A stretch of DNA of 64,000 bases from the NCBI RefSeq assembly GCF_900660645.1, contig NZ_LR215036.1, forward strand, positions 1,178,001 through 1,242,000, given 5' to 3'. Positions 1 through 14,277 of the stretch are shown here, in pieces (within the stretch, counting starts at the first letter, position 1; every line of letters begins with the position of its first letter). Under the pieces are notes generated by a model. That model was not told the origin of the DNA. It searched no databases and saw nothing but the letters and a program-made list of their open reading frames with translations. Source of the stretch: Mycoplasmopsis citelli. Lineage in GTDB: Bacteria > Bacillota_I > Bacilli_A > Mycoplasmatales > Metamycoplasmataceae. The position numbers and the translations under genes were made by a program.

Positions 1-12
1 TCTAACTTTCAT
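1..12 (-). CDS. rpmJ: 50S ribosomal protein L36, first four codons
   Basis: Only the first codons (M-K-V-R) lie in the window; the rest runs off its left edge. They follow a good ribosome binding site (GGAG) 11 nt after the infA stop codon. The position after infA and the MKVR start are typical of L36, the small zinc-ribbon protein of the large ribosomal subunit. The assignment rests on gene order and four residues. Confidence 0.7.
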
Positions 13-23
13 GTCATTCTCCT

Positions 24-239
24 TTATTTGTGACGATAGGTAATGCGTCCTTGAGTAAGGTCATAAGGACTCATTTCTACATCAACAGTATCTCCAGGTA
101 AAATCCGAATGTGATTAACTCTCATTTTTCCTGAAATATGAGCTTTAATTACAATGCCGTTTTCAAGTTCAACTGAATATAAATCAGTTGAATAAGCTTC
201 CTTGACTACGGCTTTAAATTTGATAGCATCTTTTGCCAA
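24..239 (-). CDS. infA: Translation initiation factor IF-1
   Basis: A 71-residue protein of the S1/OB-fold IF-1 family, which binds the ribosomal A site during initiation. The [12 protein letters not shown] start, the central [17 protein letters not shown] segment and the ending GRITYRHK match IF-1 over its whole length. The start is TTG, placed 8 nt after an AAAGGA ribosome binding site inside the end of map; an ATG start would lose the conserved N-terminus. The gene begins one base after the map stop codon, so the two are translationally linked in the secY-adk-map-infA-rpmJ operon. Confidence 0.95.
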   Translation of the reverse strand: MAKDAIKFKAVVKEAYSTDLYSVELENGIVIKAHISGKMRVNHIRILPGDTVDVEMSPYDLTQGRITYRHK

Positions 240-240
240 A

Positions 241-993
241 TTAAATTCCTTTCGTTAATACTATTCCCTTACCGTTTTTAATTAATACAGTATGTTCATA
301 GTGTGATGTATTACTGTTATTTTCTGAAACAATAGTTCAACCATCGCTTAACGCTTTAATACGTGGAGTTTGGGTAATCATTGGTTCAATGCATATAACC
401 ATTCCATCTCTAAGAAGCATCCCAGTTCCTTTTTTTCCGTCATTTGGAACATTGGGAACTTCATGAAGGTTTAAACCAATTCCGTGTCCACAAAATTCTT
501 CGGGAGTATAATATCCTGCACGTTTAATATATGTCCCAATTGCATGAGAAATATCACCAATGCGAGCTCCCTTTTTAATTGCTTTTAACCCTGCGTTAAA
601 AGCTCCAACGGCAACATCAATTAATTTTTGATTTGCTGGTGAGATTTTTCCAACACCTATTGTAAAAGCACTATCTGAGTGGTATCCTTTTCATTTACAT
701 CCTAAATCTACACTTAGTAAATCCCCATCTCGAAGAACATAATTACTTGGAATACCGTGGATCAATTGTTCATTTACAGATATGCAAGCTGTAGCAGGAA
801 ACCCGTATAAACCGAGAAAGGCAGGTTCGGCGTTTCGTTTTTTGATTTCATTAAAAGCTAATTGATCAATTTCTTTTAATGAAACTCCTGGTCTTACAAA
901 GTCATAAATTATTTGCTTAACTTCTGCCAAGATTGAGCAACTTTTAGTAATTTTTGCAATTTGCTCAGAAGTTTTAATTAAATTTGATTTCAT
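241..993 (-). CDS. map: Methionine aminopeptidase, type I
   Basis: A 250-residue cytosolic metalloprotease that removes N-terminal methionine from new proteins. The pita-bread fold markers are present: LSVDLGCKW near residue 100, then a short loop to YHSDSA, the [11 protein letters not shown] histidine motif, and the C-terminal IEPMI and HYEHT motifs that complete the two-metal site. Length is normal for the short bacterial form. One TGA codon (Trp) interrupts it under the standard code. There is no clear ribosome binding site; a hairpin (1001-1023) lies directly upstream of the ATG. The gene ends one base before infA. Confidence 0.95.
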
Positions 994-1000
994 AAAAAAA

Positions 1001-1023
1001 TATACTTTTTTTAAAGTATATTC
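1001..1023 (-). other. Hairpin between adk and map
   Basis: The arms AATATACTTT and AAAGTATATT form a 10-bp stem, and on the minus strand the stem is followed by a T run that ends at the map ATG. It looks like a weak terminator or attenuator between adk and map. The stem is all A-T except one pair, so efficiency may be low. Confidence 0.45.
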
Positions 1024-1034
1024 ATTCTATCATA

Positions 1035-1676
1035 TTATTGAATTTTTTCAAGGATTTTTTGAGCAATTGACTCGGGAGTTTGACTTGATTCGATTTTAAT
1101 TAAAATTCCTTGTGAATCATAATAATTAATTAATGGTTTAGTTTTTTCATTGTAAATTTCTAAACGATCTTTTATTGCATCAGGCTGATCATCTTTACGC
1201 ATAATTAGTGGCTCGCTATCAACATCACAAATCCCTTGCACTTTAGGAGGGTGGAATTTTACGTGGTATCCTTTTTTACATTTAGGACAACTTCTTCGAC
1301 CACTTAAACGCTCTAAAATCACATTTTCTGGTGCAAAAAGTTCTACTGTTAAAAAGTCTAAATTTTCCATTGATTTTAAAAATTTCGCTTGCTCTAAAGT
1401 TCGAGGATATCCATCTAAAATAAATTTTTGATTTTGAGCTTGTAACTCTAAAATGGCTTTTTGCACAATTGAATTAGTAATTGAATCTGGAACATATCCC
1501 CCAGTGGTTACAATTTTTTCAACTTCAAGTCCAAGTGGAGTTTTATTAGCAATTTCTTCACGAAAAATGCTTCCAGTTGAAACATGTTTAATATCACATA
1601 TTTTGGTTAAAAAAGAGGCTACTGTCCCCTTTCCAACTCCGGGTTGCCCCATAAAAACTAAGTTTTTTTTTATCAT
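1035..1676 (-). CDS. adk: Adenylate kinase
   Basis: A 213-residue cytosolic enzyme that interconverts ATP plus AMP with two ADP. The P-loop GQPGVGKGT lies at about residues 10-18. The AMP-binding DGYPRT follows near residue 90, and the LID has a Cys-X2-Cys and a later Cys-X-Asp, a zinc-LID arrangement common in Gram-positives and mollicutes. The ATG overlaps the end of secY by 7 nt, so translation is coupled, as in many secY-adk operons. Length is normal and the reading frame is intact. Confidence 0.96.
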   Translation of the reverse strand: MIKKNLVFMGQPGVGKGTVASFLTKICDIKHVSTGSIFREEIANKTPLGLEVEKIVTTGGYVPDSITNSIVQKAILELQAQNQKFILDGYPRTLEQAKFLKSMENLDFLTVELFAPENVILERLSGRRSCPKCKKGYHVKFHPPKVQGICDVDSEPLIMRKDDQPDAIKDRLEIYNEKTKPLINYYDSQGILIKIESSQTPESIAQKILEKIQ

Positions 1677-3094
1677 AATAGTCCTCTATTATTAATATTT
1701 TCTTTTTCTTTTTTATCTACTAAGTATTGTCTTGATTGACGTCTTAATTTTGATAATCTTGCTGATTTTAATCGAGCACTTAATTGCAATACTGTCTCTA
1801 AAGATACCGAAACTAAAATCATCAATCCAGTTCCACCAAAAGAAATTGAAGCTGGCAGTCCGGCTAAAATTTCAATAAATTGCATTGAAGCAATAATAAT
1901 TAAATAAAAGGCCGAAACTAAAGATAATCTAAAAACAATAGCAATTAAATAATCTTGGGTTTCTTCTCCAGGACGCACCCCTGGAATAAAGGTAGAATTT
2001 TTAGCAAAATCTTCAGCAATTTTATCTGCACGAGATTGTTGCAATCCTAAAATAATTGAAAAAACAAAGGTGATTAAAATCAGAAGCGAAAGTCCAATTG
2101 GTTTAGTAAATTGTAGCTCTTCGTTAATAAATTGTTTTGAAGCACTTGTATTTGGAAGTAAATTTGCAATCATTGAAGGGAATGATAATACCATCATGGC
2201 AAAAATAATTGGCATAATTCCACCAGGATTTAACTTAATTGGTAGTTTACCCATTTCTTTAAGTGATTTACTTCTTCCTGCTCCAATTTGTTGAATTGGA
2301 ACTCAACGTTCAGCGTTATAAACAATAGCTAAAATCGAAATAAATAAAAAGTAAATCACTAAGTAAGTTAAAAAGGTAATAATTCCAACTAAAGTTCCAT
2401 TCGAATTAGCAATATCACCAACAAAATATTTAAAGGCCGCTAAAAATTGTTGTGGTAATCTCCCAACAACTCCAGTAAAAATAATTAAACTGGTTCCATT
2501 CCCAATTCCCTTATTGGTAATTTGTTCAGAAATAAATAAGGCAAATAAAGAAGTAGCTGTTAAAATCATTGGGACAATAAATCACTCAATTGCTCCTTGA
2601 GTAAAAACATTAGTTCCAATAACACTAATAAAGGGATTATTCCCTGCTGAGAGCGATTTCATTAAAAAGACTGCTTGCGGATATGCAATTACAAGTGTTG
2701 CAATCCGAGTAATGATGTTGATTTTTCTTCTTCCATGTGGTCCAGCTTGAGATAACTTATAAATTGGCGGAAAAATTGGAGTTTGCAAAATCATCATAAT
2801 TAGCGAAGCATTAATAAAAGGACTAATTCCTAACGCAAAAAGCGAAAATTGCCTTAGTCCTCCACCTCCAACTAAATTCAAAGTGTCAATAAAGGAATTA
2901 TTTGAACTGGTTAAATCTGATCCGATTTTTACCCTAATAAAGGGAACAGTAATTGTAGTCCCAACCACAAATACTGCTAAAAGAAAGAAAGTGTAAATAA
3001 TCTTTCTTAATATATCTTTGGAACTTCAAAATTCTTTCCAGTTGTTTCTTGCTTTATAAACCAATCTAGAAAGGATAAAAAATAAATTTTTCAT
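1670..3094 (-). CDS. secY: Preprotein translocase subunit SecY
   Basis: A 474-residue polytopic membrane protein forming the protein-conducting channel. The early segment IRVKIGSDL, the plug-region GGGLRQFSLFALGISPFINASLIMMIL, and later GIGNGTSLIIF, NPGGIMPIIFA and IPGVRPGEETQ are classic SecY landmarks in the right order. Three TGA tryptophans occur inside, and a fourth TGA is the last sense codon before the TAA stop, inside the overlap with adk. The start is the ATG at 3094, 11 nt after AGAAGGG. The rplO gene that normally precedes secY is absent here; the gene has its own promoter and a lipoprotein gene lies upstream. Confidence 0.96.
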
Positions 3095-3125
3095 GTATAT
3101 TTTTGCCCTTCTAAAAATACTTTTT

Positions 3126-3131
3126 TATTAT
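3126..3131 (-). promoter_or_regulatory. -10 box of the secY operon
   Basis: TATAAT on the minus strand, about 30 nt upstream of the secY ATG. It gives the secY-adk-map-infA-rpmJ operon its own promoter. No convincing -35 box is seen. Confidence 0.6.
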
Positions 3132-3160
3132 ACTCCTTTATTTTTAAAAAATAAGCAGAT

Positions 3161-3189
3161 AAAAAAAGAGTAGAAATTAACTTTTCTAC
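3161..3189 (-). terminator. Terminator of the lipoprotein gene
   Basis: GTAGAAA and TTTCTAC pair (with a further A-T pair possible) around a short AT loop, followed on the minus strand by a TCTTTTTTT tract. It lies 28 nt after the lipoprotein stop codon and before the secY promoter. Confidence 0.8.
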
Positions 3190-3217
3190 CTATTTTTTGT
3201 GAGTAAAAATTTAAGAT

Positions 3218-5140
3218 TTATTTTTGAGTATTTAAATTTAAAGTCAGTGTTTCAGTACCACCATCTTTTAAAGTAACTGTTAAAATAAGAATACCTGTTG
3301 TTAAATCATAATTTGCAGGAATATATTTGCTATCTGTAAGTTTAATCTTATCAGCATAGGCTTTTTTAAGAATGAAAATTTTATTTTTTTCATCCTTTTT
3401 ATCATACCTTGCAAAACCAAATCCTAAATCACCTCCTTTATTATTTTGAGGATTATTTCAACTGATATAATTTTGCATTTTGACAATTGGTAATTTTTTA
3501 TTTTTTCCAGAACCTTGATTTTTCTCCAAAAAGCTTTTTAATTCAGCTACAGTAGATTTTGAAACAATTTCATATTTATCATTTTGAAGTGTTGCAGAAT
3601 CACGTTTTTGAGCTTCTGTTGGTTGAGCTTTAGATGAATTTGTTTGTTCACTTGAATTCTGTGAATTGGACGCTTGTTCTCCGTCGTGTCCACTTTGTTT
3701 ATTTAAAGGGGTTTGTTTAGCGTCATCTGAATGTTGTTCTCCTGGAATTGAATCAGATTCTTTATTTTTCTTTGAAATGGTTTCAGAAGAAGTAGCTTTA
3801 TTATCAGTAGTTTGTGAATGAGCTTGATCTGATTGCGGATGTTCAGTATTTAACTCTTCGCTTTTGTGATTTTTTGTTGGAGAATCTAATTGACTGTTTG
3901 TTGATTTAGATCCTTCTTTGTTTTCTTCTTGTCGCTGAGAAGCATTTTCTTGAGAAGTTTCTGTTAAAGAGGTTTTTGAAGGGGGTTGACCTTCAGAACT
4001 TGTTTCTGAATTATCTTGAGGGGCATCAGATTGGAGATGAGATTCTGAAGGTTTTGTTTCATTATTTAGTTTTTCATTAGCATTTTGTTCTGTTTTGTGG
4101 CTTGTATTATCTGGTTCTTGTTTCTTTTTAGATTCTTTAGAGACGGTTTCATTTGGATTTTGTCCATCATTTTTATTAGAAGTTTTTTCTTTATTTGTTT
4201 TACGAGTGCTTTGAGATTTTGAATCGTTTACTTTCGTAGTACTTTCTGATTTTTGTAAACTTGTTTGTTTAGAATTCTTATCTTCTTTTTTACTTTTGCT
4301 TTCTGGTAACTTAGTTTCTTTGGTAGCAAAAATAGTTTTATCATTTAAATTTAAAGTTAATTTTTCCGCTGTGTCATCATTCAAATTAACATGTAAAGTT
4401 AAAATTCCTGTATCTAAATTATATTCAGCCTTTATATACTTACCTTCATCAAGACTTACCTTTTGTGCATAACCTTTTTTAAGAACAAAAATTTTGTTCT
4501 CATCATTTTTATTATATCCAGCAAATCCAAATCCTAAATCACCGGTATTTTTATTCTTTGGATCATTAAATGAAACATAATTTTGAACCTTTGTAATTGG
4601 TAGTTTTTTATTTGGTTCTTGTCCTTGATTATCTTCTAAGAATTTTTTTAAATCTTCAACTGAAGATTGTAATACGATTTCATAATTAATATTTTGATTT
4701 GCTTTAGAGCTTTTATCTTCATTCTTTGCGGTTGATAAAGTTGAATCTGAACCAGAATTATTTTCCGATACACTTGGGGTTGTTTTAGTGCTTTCTGAGC
4801 CTAATTTATCTGACATTGTACCAGTTGTTTTATCTTCTTTTGAAGATTCATTATCATTAGGTTTTTGCTTTTGCAAATCATCTTTTTGAGAAGTCCCTGT
4901 TGTTGTACTTGGCGAAGGTGTTGAATCTGATTTATTTTTCTGTGGGTCTGATGAGCTAGATCTAGTATTTAAAGATAGATCGCCTTGAGAATCGTGAATA
5001 CTTTGATGGTTATTAATATTGTTGTTTTTATCAGGATTCATGGATTTAATGTTTTCACATGAAGCTGAAGTTACTACTAAAGCAACAGGTGAACTTAAAA
5101 TCAATAAATTTCTCAATAATTTATTTCTGCGAATGTTCAT
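3218..5140 (-). CDS. Surface lipoprotein with duplicated C-terminal domain
   Basis: A 640-residue predicted lipoprotein of unknown function. The N-terminus has a basic stretch, a hydrophobic core and a lipobox-like SAS-C near residue 28. Two copies of a domain of about 110 residues follow: one at about residues 150-275 and one at the C-terminus, each beginning YEIV..S-V-LK-FLE-NQG and containing KLPI-K-QNY-S, GDLGFGFA-Y and LTLNLN. They are joined by about 230 residues of low-complexity Ser/Thr/Asn/Gln/Lys linker, likely extended on the cell surface. One TGA tryptophan lies in the second domain. The -10 box is 7 nt from the ATG, so the mRNA is probably leaderless. I do not recognise the family; an adhesin or immune-decoy role would be a guess. 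Confidence 0.8.
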
Positions 5141-5147
5141 AACTCTT

Positions 5148-5153
5148 ATTATA
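5148..5153 (-). promoter_or_regulatory. -10 box of the lipoprotein gene, leaderless
   Basis: TATAAT ends 7 nt before the lipoprotein ATG, so transcription should begin at or next to the start codon. The 150 bases further upstream hold no recognisable gene. Confidence 0.55.
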
Positions 5154-5398
5154 AACTATTGAAATTATTGATTTTTTAATCAAAAAATACTAAAAGTTTG
5201 CATTTATAAGTTTATTAAGAGTTGAAAAATTCTAAAAGCTACTAAAATTGTGTTTATTAATTATTTTGATTTTTGGAATTTTCTTTTTTTAGGTTAAAAA
5301 TTCATAAAATATTTTTTAATTATTAAAAAATTTTATAATTGCTTGGTTTTTGATTAAAAATATGATAATAAGAGCTAGAAAATAGCTTACAAAAGCAT

Positions 5399-5422
5399 AA
5401 AAAAAAGTACCTTAGCGGTACT
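5399..5422 (-). terminator. rRNA operon terminator
   Basis: AGTACC and GGTACT pair around GCTAA and run into seven T on the minus strand, about 75 nt beyond the 23S 3' end. No 5S rRNA gene lies between. Confidence 0.85.
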
Positions 5423-5431
5423 ACTATGCAC

Positions 5432-5449
5432 TCTGAAAACTGAATAGTA
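5432..5449 (-). other. Pre-23S processing stem, 3' arm
   Basis: About 16 bases here are complementary to 8523-8540 on the other side of the 23S gene (core AACTGAATAGT). The two arms would pair to give the long stem that RNase III cuts in pre-23S rRNA. Confidence 0.7.
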
Positions 5450-5496
5450 TTTCTAAAATAATAATTTATTAAAATGTTTTGAATACATCTTAACTT

Positions 5497-8386
<2,890 letters not shown>

Positions 8387-8522
8387 ATGTATTTTCCTAT
8401 TGTTGATGTATTCAAAGACATTTTAATAAACTATTATTACTAATAATTTATAACTCGGTATCACAAAACAAATTGACTAATTGTTTTATTTGATGTCGTT
8501 GTTATATTAATTAAATATCTTT

Positions 8523-8540
8523 ACTATTCAGTTTTCAAAG
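8523..8540 (-). other. Pre-23S processing stem, 5' arm
   Basis: Complementary to 5432-5449; see that entry. It lies in the spacer about 140 nt before the mature 23S 5' end. Confidence 0.7.
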
Positions 8541-8567
8541 AACATATTTGAGAGATTAAAGTTCTCT

Positions 8568-8584
8568 CAAAACTAGATATATAT
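8568..8584 (-). other. Pre-16S processing stem, 3' arm
   Basis: Complementary over about 15 bases (core AACTAGATATATA) to 10208-10223, upstream of 16S. The arms would form the RNase III stem of pre-16S rRNA. Confidence 0.7.
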
Positions 8585-8680
8585 CACTTGGACTATTCAA
8601 CAAGCTACATGACTGATTTTTAAAAAATAGTCTTTAAGGTAAATTAAACATCTAATTTAGATGTTTTTATGTACTCCGTA

Positions 8681-10189
<1,509 letters not shown>

Positions 10190-10207
10190 TTGACTGTCAT
10201 GTATTGT

Positions 10208-10223
10208 TATATATCTAGTTTTC
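10208..10223 (-). other. Pre-16S processing stem, 5' arm
   Basis: Complementary to 8568-8584; see that entry. Confidence 0.65.
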
Positions 10224-10253
10224 AAAGAACTTTTTGCTGTTGTTAGCTTTCTA

Positions 10254-10259
10254 ATTATA
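10254..10259 (-). promoter_or_regulatory. -10 box of the rRNA operon
   Basis: TATAAT about 65 nt upstream of the 16S 5' end and about 30 nt before the processing stem. The region further upstream is A/T-run rich, as in UP elements, but there is no TTGACA-like -35 box. Confidence 0.55.
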
Positions 10260-10321
10260 CATAGAAAAATTTTTTTCGAAAATATTTTTTTGGATTTTTT
10301 TAAATTTTAAAGTTCTTTTAA

Positions 10322-10993
10322 CTAGGGGTTTAAAATTAACTTCTCAATGCAAAAACTAGTTAAAAGAAAATAAATAATTTTATCAAGATCGCTTTGGCTT
10401 TTTCCTATATATATAGTAGGAGCATTAAAAAGATAATAAATTCGCTCTAATAGCTGAGCTGATTTTGTTTTTTGACAGTGACTTGAACACAAAAACCCTC
10501 CTTGATTTAAATCAAAAGAAGTAATTCTCTTGCTTGAGCATAAAACACAGCTATTTACGTTAATTTCCACTTGATGATATTTAATTAAAGTAACTAAAAA
10601 TAAATTAATCACTTGAAAAAAATGTTCATTGTTAAAGATGCCATTAACAAGGTGATAAGTTTGAATAAATTCATTGTCAAAATGAATACTTAAAGCCATA
10701 TTTTGTATTCTTTTAAGTAGCCTAAAAACAAATTCATCCCCAAAATTATATTGTCCAAGTAAAGAAACTTTTTTTAAACGACCGATTTTTTGTTTTTGAC
10801 GAGCTTGAAAATATTCAATAATGCACAGTCCTCCCTCAACTAAATTACTAGCATTTTTAGAAAGTGGTTTATTTAATCCTTGTGCAAATAAAGTCACTTG
10901 ACCTTGTGAAGTTAAAAAAGTTGTCAAAAATTCATTTTGACCAACTTGTTTTTGGTTTAAAAAAATCGCTTCTTTAATAGTTATATTAGACAT
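10322..10993 (-). CDS. recO: DNA repair protein RecO
   Basis: A 223-residue protein. RecO helps RecR load RecA on SSB-coated single-stranded DNA and anneals strands. The N-terminal OB-fold start (EAIFLNQKQVGQNEFLTTFL, then GQVTLFAQGL) and a C-terminal zinc-finger-like set (CVLCSSK, then GGFLCSSHC) match the family. Length is near normal. A TATAAT box sits 7 nt before the ATG, directly after the terminator of the yitT-like gene. Confidence 0.88.
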   Translation of the reverse strand: MSNITIKEAIFLNQKQVGQNEFLTTFLTSQGQVTLFAQGLNKPLSKNASNLVEGGLCIIEYFQARQKQKIGRLKKVSLLGQYNFGDEFVFRLLKRIQNMALSIHFDNEFIQTYHLVNGIFNNEHFFQVINLFLVTLIKYHQVEINVNSCVLCSSKRITSFDLNQGGFLCSSHCQKTKSAQLLERIYYLFNAPTIYIGKSQSDLDKIIYFLLTSFCIEKLILNP

Positions 10994-11000
10994 TATTAAA

Positions 11001-11006
11001 ATTATA
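11001..11006 (-). promoter_or_regulatory. -10 box of recO, fused to the preceding terminator
   Basis: TATAAT begins within the T-rich tail of the hairpin at 11008-11041 and ends 7 nt before the recO ATG. The mRNA is predicted leaderless. Confidence 0.55.
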
Positions 11007-11007
11007 T

Positions 11008-11041
11008 AAAAAGTCTCTTTGATCTTTTTCGAGACTTTTTT
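11008..11041. terminator. Bidirectional terminator between yitT-like gene and recO
   Basis: AAAAAGTCTC pairs with GAGACTTTTT around a 13-nt loop, with T tracts on both strands. It lies 7 nt after the yitT-like stop codon. Confidence 0.8.
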
Positions 11042-11048
11042 GAGAGAG

Positions 11049-12185
11049 TTACTTTTTCTTTTTAAATAATGATTTGTATTGAATGTTAGTTACATATAAA
11101 TATCCATCAACTTTTTTAAGGTTGGCAATGCTAATAAAGGCATTTTGATCCACATTTCTAGCCACTTCAATGAATTTAGCTGCATCAATAAATAAGCATG
11201 TTGTAACAATAATATTTTGCGTTTCTTTAGTATAACCACCCTTAACTTCATTAACGCTAGTAGCAAAACGATATTCTTTAAGTTGGTTCACTTGCTCAAT
11301 AATAGTTCAAGGTTGAGAAGAAATAATTTCAACTTTAACCATTTGGAATTTGGGAAAAAGAATGTTTAAAAACCATCCATTAAACAGTACCATTAACACT
11401 CCGCTCACAAATGCAGGGCTAAAAAGGTTAGTAAGTTTTCAGTTATGTGTGGTAAGTCCATTAGTTAAATAACTTCCAATAAAGTAAGCAAAAATAAATG
11501 ATCCTAAATGTAAAAACATTAGAAGTGGCCCAACGTTTTTGAATTTTTTATGTGATAAATACACACTTAAAATATCAAATCCTCCTGAAGAGCTATCAAT
11601 AATGAGTAAAATTGCAGTACATACAGCTTGAATTGCTCCCCATAATAGAGCATAAAAAATAATTGAAAAATCTGAAAAAGTTCCTTTTTCTCACGATACA
11701 AGCTTATGTTCATCTAAATGACCAAAAATATATAAGTGTTCATTATTAGTAATTAAGTTGCTAATAATTAATCCAGTTATTGATACAGTACTCATAAAAA
11801 CTAAATTTAATAAAGTAAATCGTTTTCCGATGAATTTTCATGATAAGAAAAATAGCGGAATATTAGCAAATAAATTTAACATTCAAAAAATACTGTTATA
11901 AATGACAAAACGATTCTCATTTCCTTCTAAAAGCGAATAACTAAGTCGAGCAACTGATTGAGAAATGGCGGCTATCCCCATTTCATATAAGCCGGTAATT
12001 TGTACAATTATGTATTGAAATAAGGCGAATAAAATTGCAATAATGAGCGTAAAAAAGATTTGTAATTTTAGTGACTTTACCCGATAAAAAGTTCCAAACG
12101 TTAAAAGAGATTGCTTAATTTTAGCTCTTTTAACTTCAACTATTTTATTTTCTTCAATTAAATTTTGAGGATCTTTAATTCTCAT
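11049..12185 (-). CDS. YitT family membrane protein with DUF2179 domain
   Basis: A 378-residue membrane protein. A basic cytosolic N-terminus of about 45 residues leads to five or six hydrophobic segments including IDSSSGGFDILSVYLS, the conserved substrate-like motif of the YitT/DUF161 family. The C-terminal region of about 90 residues (from VKVEIISSQPW to the Lys-rich end) matches a DUF2179-type cytosolic domain: LKEYRFATSVNEVKGGYTKE then later IDAAKFIEVARNVDQNAFISI. Several TGA tryptophans occur. The function of YitT proteins is unsettled; transport has been suggested. A TATAAT box lies 7 nt from the ATG. Confidence 0.82.
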
Positions 12186-12192
12186 ATTCTAT

Positions 12193-12198
12193 ATTATA
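12193..12198 (-). promoter_or_regulatory. -10 box of the yitT-like gene, leaderless
   Basis: TATAAT ends 7 nt before the ATG at 12185, the same layout as recO and the lipoprotein gene. Confidence 0.55.
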
Positions 12199-12256
12199 AG
12201 CACTTTTTTAAAAAGTCTTCTTAATGATTGATAATTAGTTTGAATTATTTATATTG

Positions 12257-12296
12257 AGTAAAAGAACATTAAAAGTTAATTTTTTGTTCTTTTACT
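12257..12296. terminator. Hairpin downstream of the small ORF
   Basis: AGTAAAAGAAC and GTTCTTTTACT form an 11-bp stem around an 18-nt AT loop, overlapping the stop codon of the 39-residue ORF. It probably ends the minus-strand transcript coming from 13982. Confidence 0.65.
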
Positions 12297-12415
12297 TAAT
12301 AACCATAAAATTTTATTTTAATATGGTTTTCTGGTGTTGAACTAGTTGATATAACAGAAGAAATTTGAGATAAATTAGCAACTGGTTTTCCTACTTTTAA
12401 AAATAAGCTTTTCAT
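12296..12415 (-). CDS. Possible 39-residue peptide
   Basis: A short frame (MKSLFLKVGKPVANLSQISS...KIKFYGY) begins 41 nt after the upstream membrane-protein gene and stops in the terminator stem. It has only a weak AGAAGAA ribosome binding site and no recognisable domain. The position at the end of an operon supports translation; its size does not. Confidence 0.35.
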   Translation of the reverse strand: MKSLFLKVGKPVANLSQISSVISTSSTPENHIKIKFYGY

Positions 12416-12456
12416 ATTATTTCTTCTAAATTAATTTTAATTTATATATTTAAATT

Positions 12457-13269
12457 TTACTTTTTATAATATTTTTCTAAATAAAGAAAATAATTTATAT
12501 TTTCATTGTAATTAGCATTATAAAATTCTTCTTTTTCGTAATTTGAATAAACAACGAGCAAGTAATGAATAATTCTAGCTTTTTCTTTATTCCCGTTTAA
12601 TTTATACAGAAGAATATCTCTGTTCAACATAATTTTCTGTTTATTAATATTAAAAACATTTTTATAACCAATAGAGTTATATGAGATTATTATTTCTGTA
12701 TTTTGTTCTAATTTGTTTATTAAAATTCCACTAGCTTTAAGATTTTTTATAGATCCTGTATGAAATAAATCTGTATCTTTTTTATTATTTAAATTTAAAT
12801 AAAATAATTTAGCCTTATCATCTGAAGATATTTTGTTTTTTATTTTAACCATCTTTTTAATTCTGAAAATTCTATAAATTATAGAAAATAATATTGACAT
12901 TCACGTAATTGTAAAAAAAGAATAAAATACTAAATGAAAAATTTGAAAAAATGATGTTGAAAATTCATTGATGTTAAAAGATATTCAAAAAACTAACGAA
13001 AAATAAATTGCAAATATTAAAAATTTATAAAATAATTTTTTATTAGTTCTATTAGTTAGATTTTCGATGACACAAATACTTTCTGTGAACATTTTGTGTA
13101 CTTTAATTTTATTTTTTATTACAAAATTTGATTTTTTAATCGCAATAGTTATTAAATCGCTTTCTATTTTCTTAAAAATTCAATAAAAACGTTCAAGCAT
13201 TGTAAGTAATAAAATCAGTAAATCGATGAAAAGAAATATTAAAGAAATATAAAAACCAAATTTTACCAT
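12457..13269 (-). CDS. Unknown membrane protein, 270 aa
   Basis: Not recognised. The N-terminus is a strong hydrophobic segment (FGFYISLIFLFIDLLILLLT), then a charged stretch, then two more membrane segments around residues 95-135, and a charged C-terminal half of about 130 residues that is probably cytosolic. The ATG overlaps the stop of the upstream gene by 7 nt, and the general architecture (N-terminal membrane part, soluble C-terminus) resembles that neighbour, so they may be divergent paralogues or partners. Confidence 0.7.
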
Positions 13270-13982
13270 TTTGCTCCCTCATAATTTTTTATCATTTCTT
13301 TATGCTCAAAAACAAAATAGGGAGCATTAAAGTTGCTTATGTCGTATATATAAATATACATTATAGTTTTAGTATCATTACCTAAAAAACTAACAATTTT
13401 TTCTTCATTTAAAACATAAGCATTTATTTTTTTGCTAAAAATATTCGAAAAAAATAAAAACAATTCTTTGCCATTTGAACTTTGAGTATTTTTTGAGTTT
13501 TTTATTGGTTTGATTATAAACACATTAAAAATGTTAAATTTTTCTATTTTTTGCTTAAATTGAAAAAATTTATAAAAAACTATGACTGATAAAAAAATTC
13601 CAAAAAGTGAAAAAAGTATTCAAATTAAGAAATAATATTCTAAGTAGAAAAACTCTTGCTTTATATCGATGAAAAGAGGAGCAATAATTACTGAATATAA
13701 GAAAATACAGTTAATAAAAATATCAAACATTATATTTTTAAAAACGACTCTTTTTTCATATTCTACTTTACCCAACAATTTAAAAATTGCTTCTTTTAAT
13801 GATTTGTCTTCAAATCAACTTTTTTTGTTGTTTTTGATCTTTAAAAATAACAAATTAATTAAAAGTAAAATAAATTTTCATTTGTTTAAATTTATTGCAT
13901 AAAAATATAAAGCTCTAGGATAAAAATAAAAATTGAATATGATAATTGTTCAATATGTAATATTATCTAAATTATTTTCCAT
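13263..13982 (-). CDS. Unknown membrane protein, 239 aa
   Basis: Not recognised. Hydrophobic segments occur at about residues 8-25, 35-50, 90-110 and 120-145, followed by a soluble C-terminal part of about 90 residues. Start ATG is preceded by AAGGAT at good spacing. It overlaps the downstream 270-residue gene by 7 nt, so the two form an operon. The coding region is very AT-rich. Five TGA codons are read as Trp. Confidence 0.7.
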
Positions 13983-14277
13983 TTGCAATCCTTAATTTAC
14001 TTCTTTTTTTATCTAAATTTAATCAGAAATAATTATTTCTATTTTAAAACAAAATATTAAAAATATTTTTAGATTAATATTTTATCAATTAATCTAAACA
14101 ATGTGAAACAACAGAGTTCTTGTGTTTATATTTAAATACCTATTACCCAGCTCCATATAAAATATTTATGAATTTTATATTTTTTAACTTAAATGAAGAG
14201 TGTAATCAATGATTTCTCAATTAACCTAAGCTTTGTTTTTGTTCCCTAAATTTTAGGTTTAAAATAATTTTTCAAAT
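13983..14277. other. Non-coding AT-rich gap
   Basis: About 295 nt between two minus-strand operons. I see no gene, no RNA and no strong hairpin with a T tract. Confidence 0.5.

Larger units (their letters stand above)
8387..8680 (-). other. 16S-23S intergenic spacer, no tRNA
   Basis: About 290 nt of AT-rich spacer containing no tRNA, one palindrome near 8645-8667, and one arm each of the 16S and 23S processing stems. It holds a box resembling one upstream of 16S (AGTTTTCAAAGAAC). Confidence 0.75.

Noticed and set aside
1453-2294. Plus-strand open frames opposite adk and secY
   Set aside because: They are antisense shadows of strongly conserved genes, with no ribosome binding site and no recognisable product.
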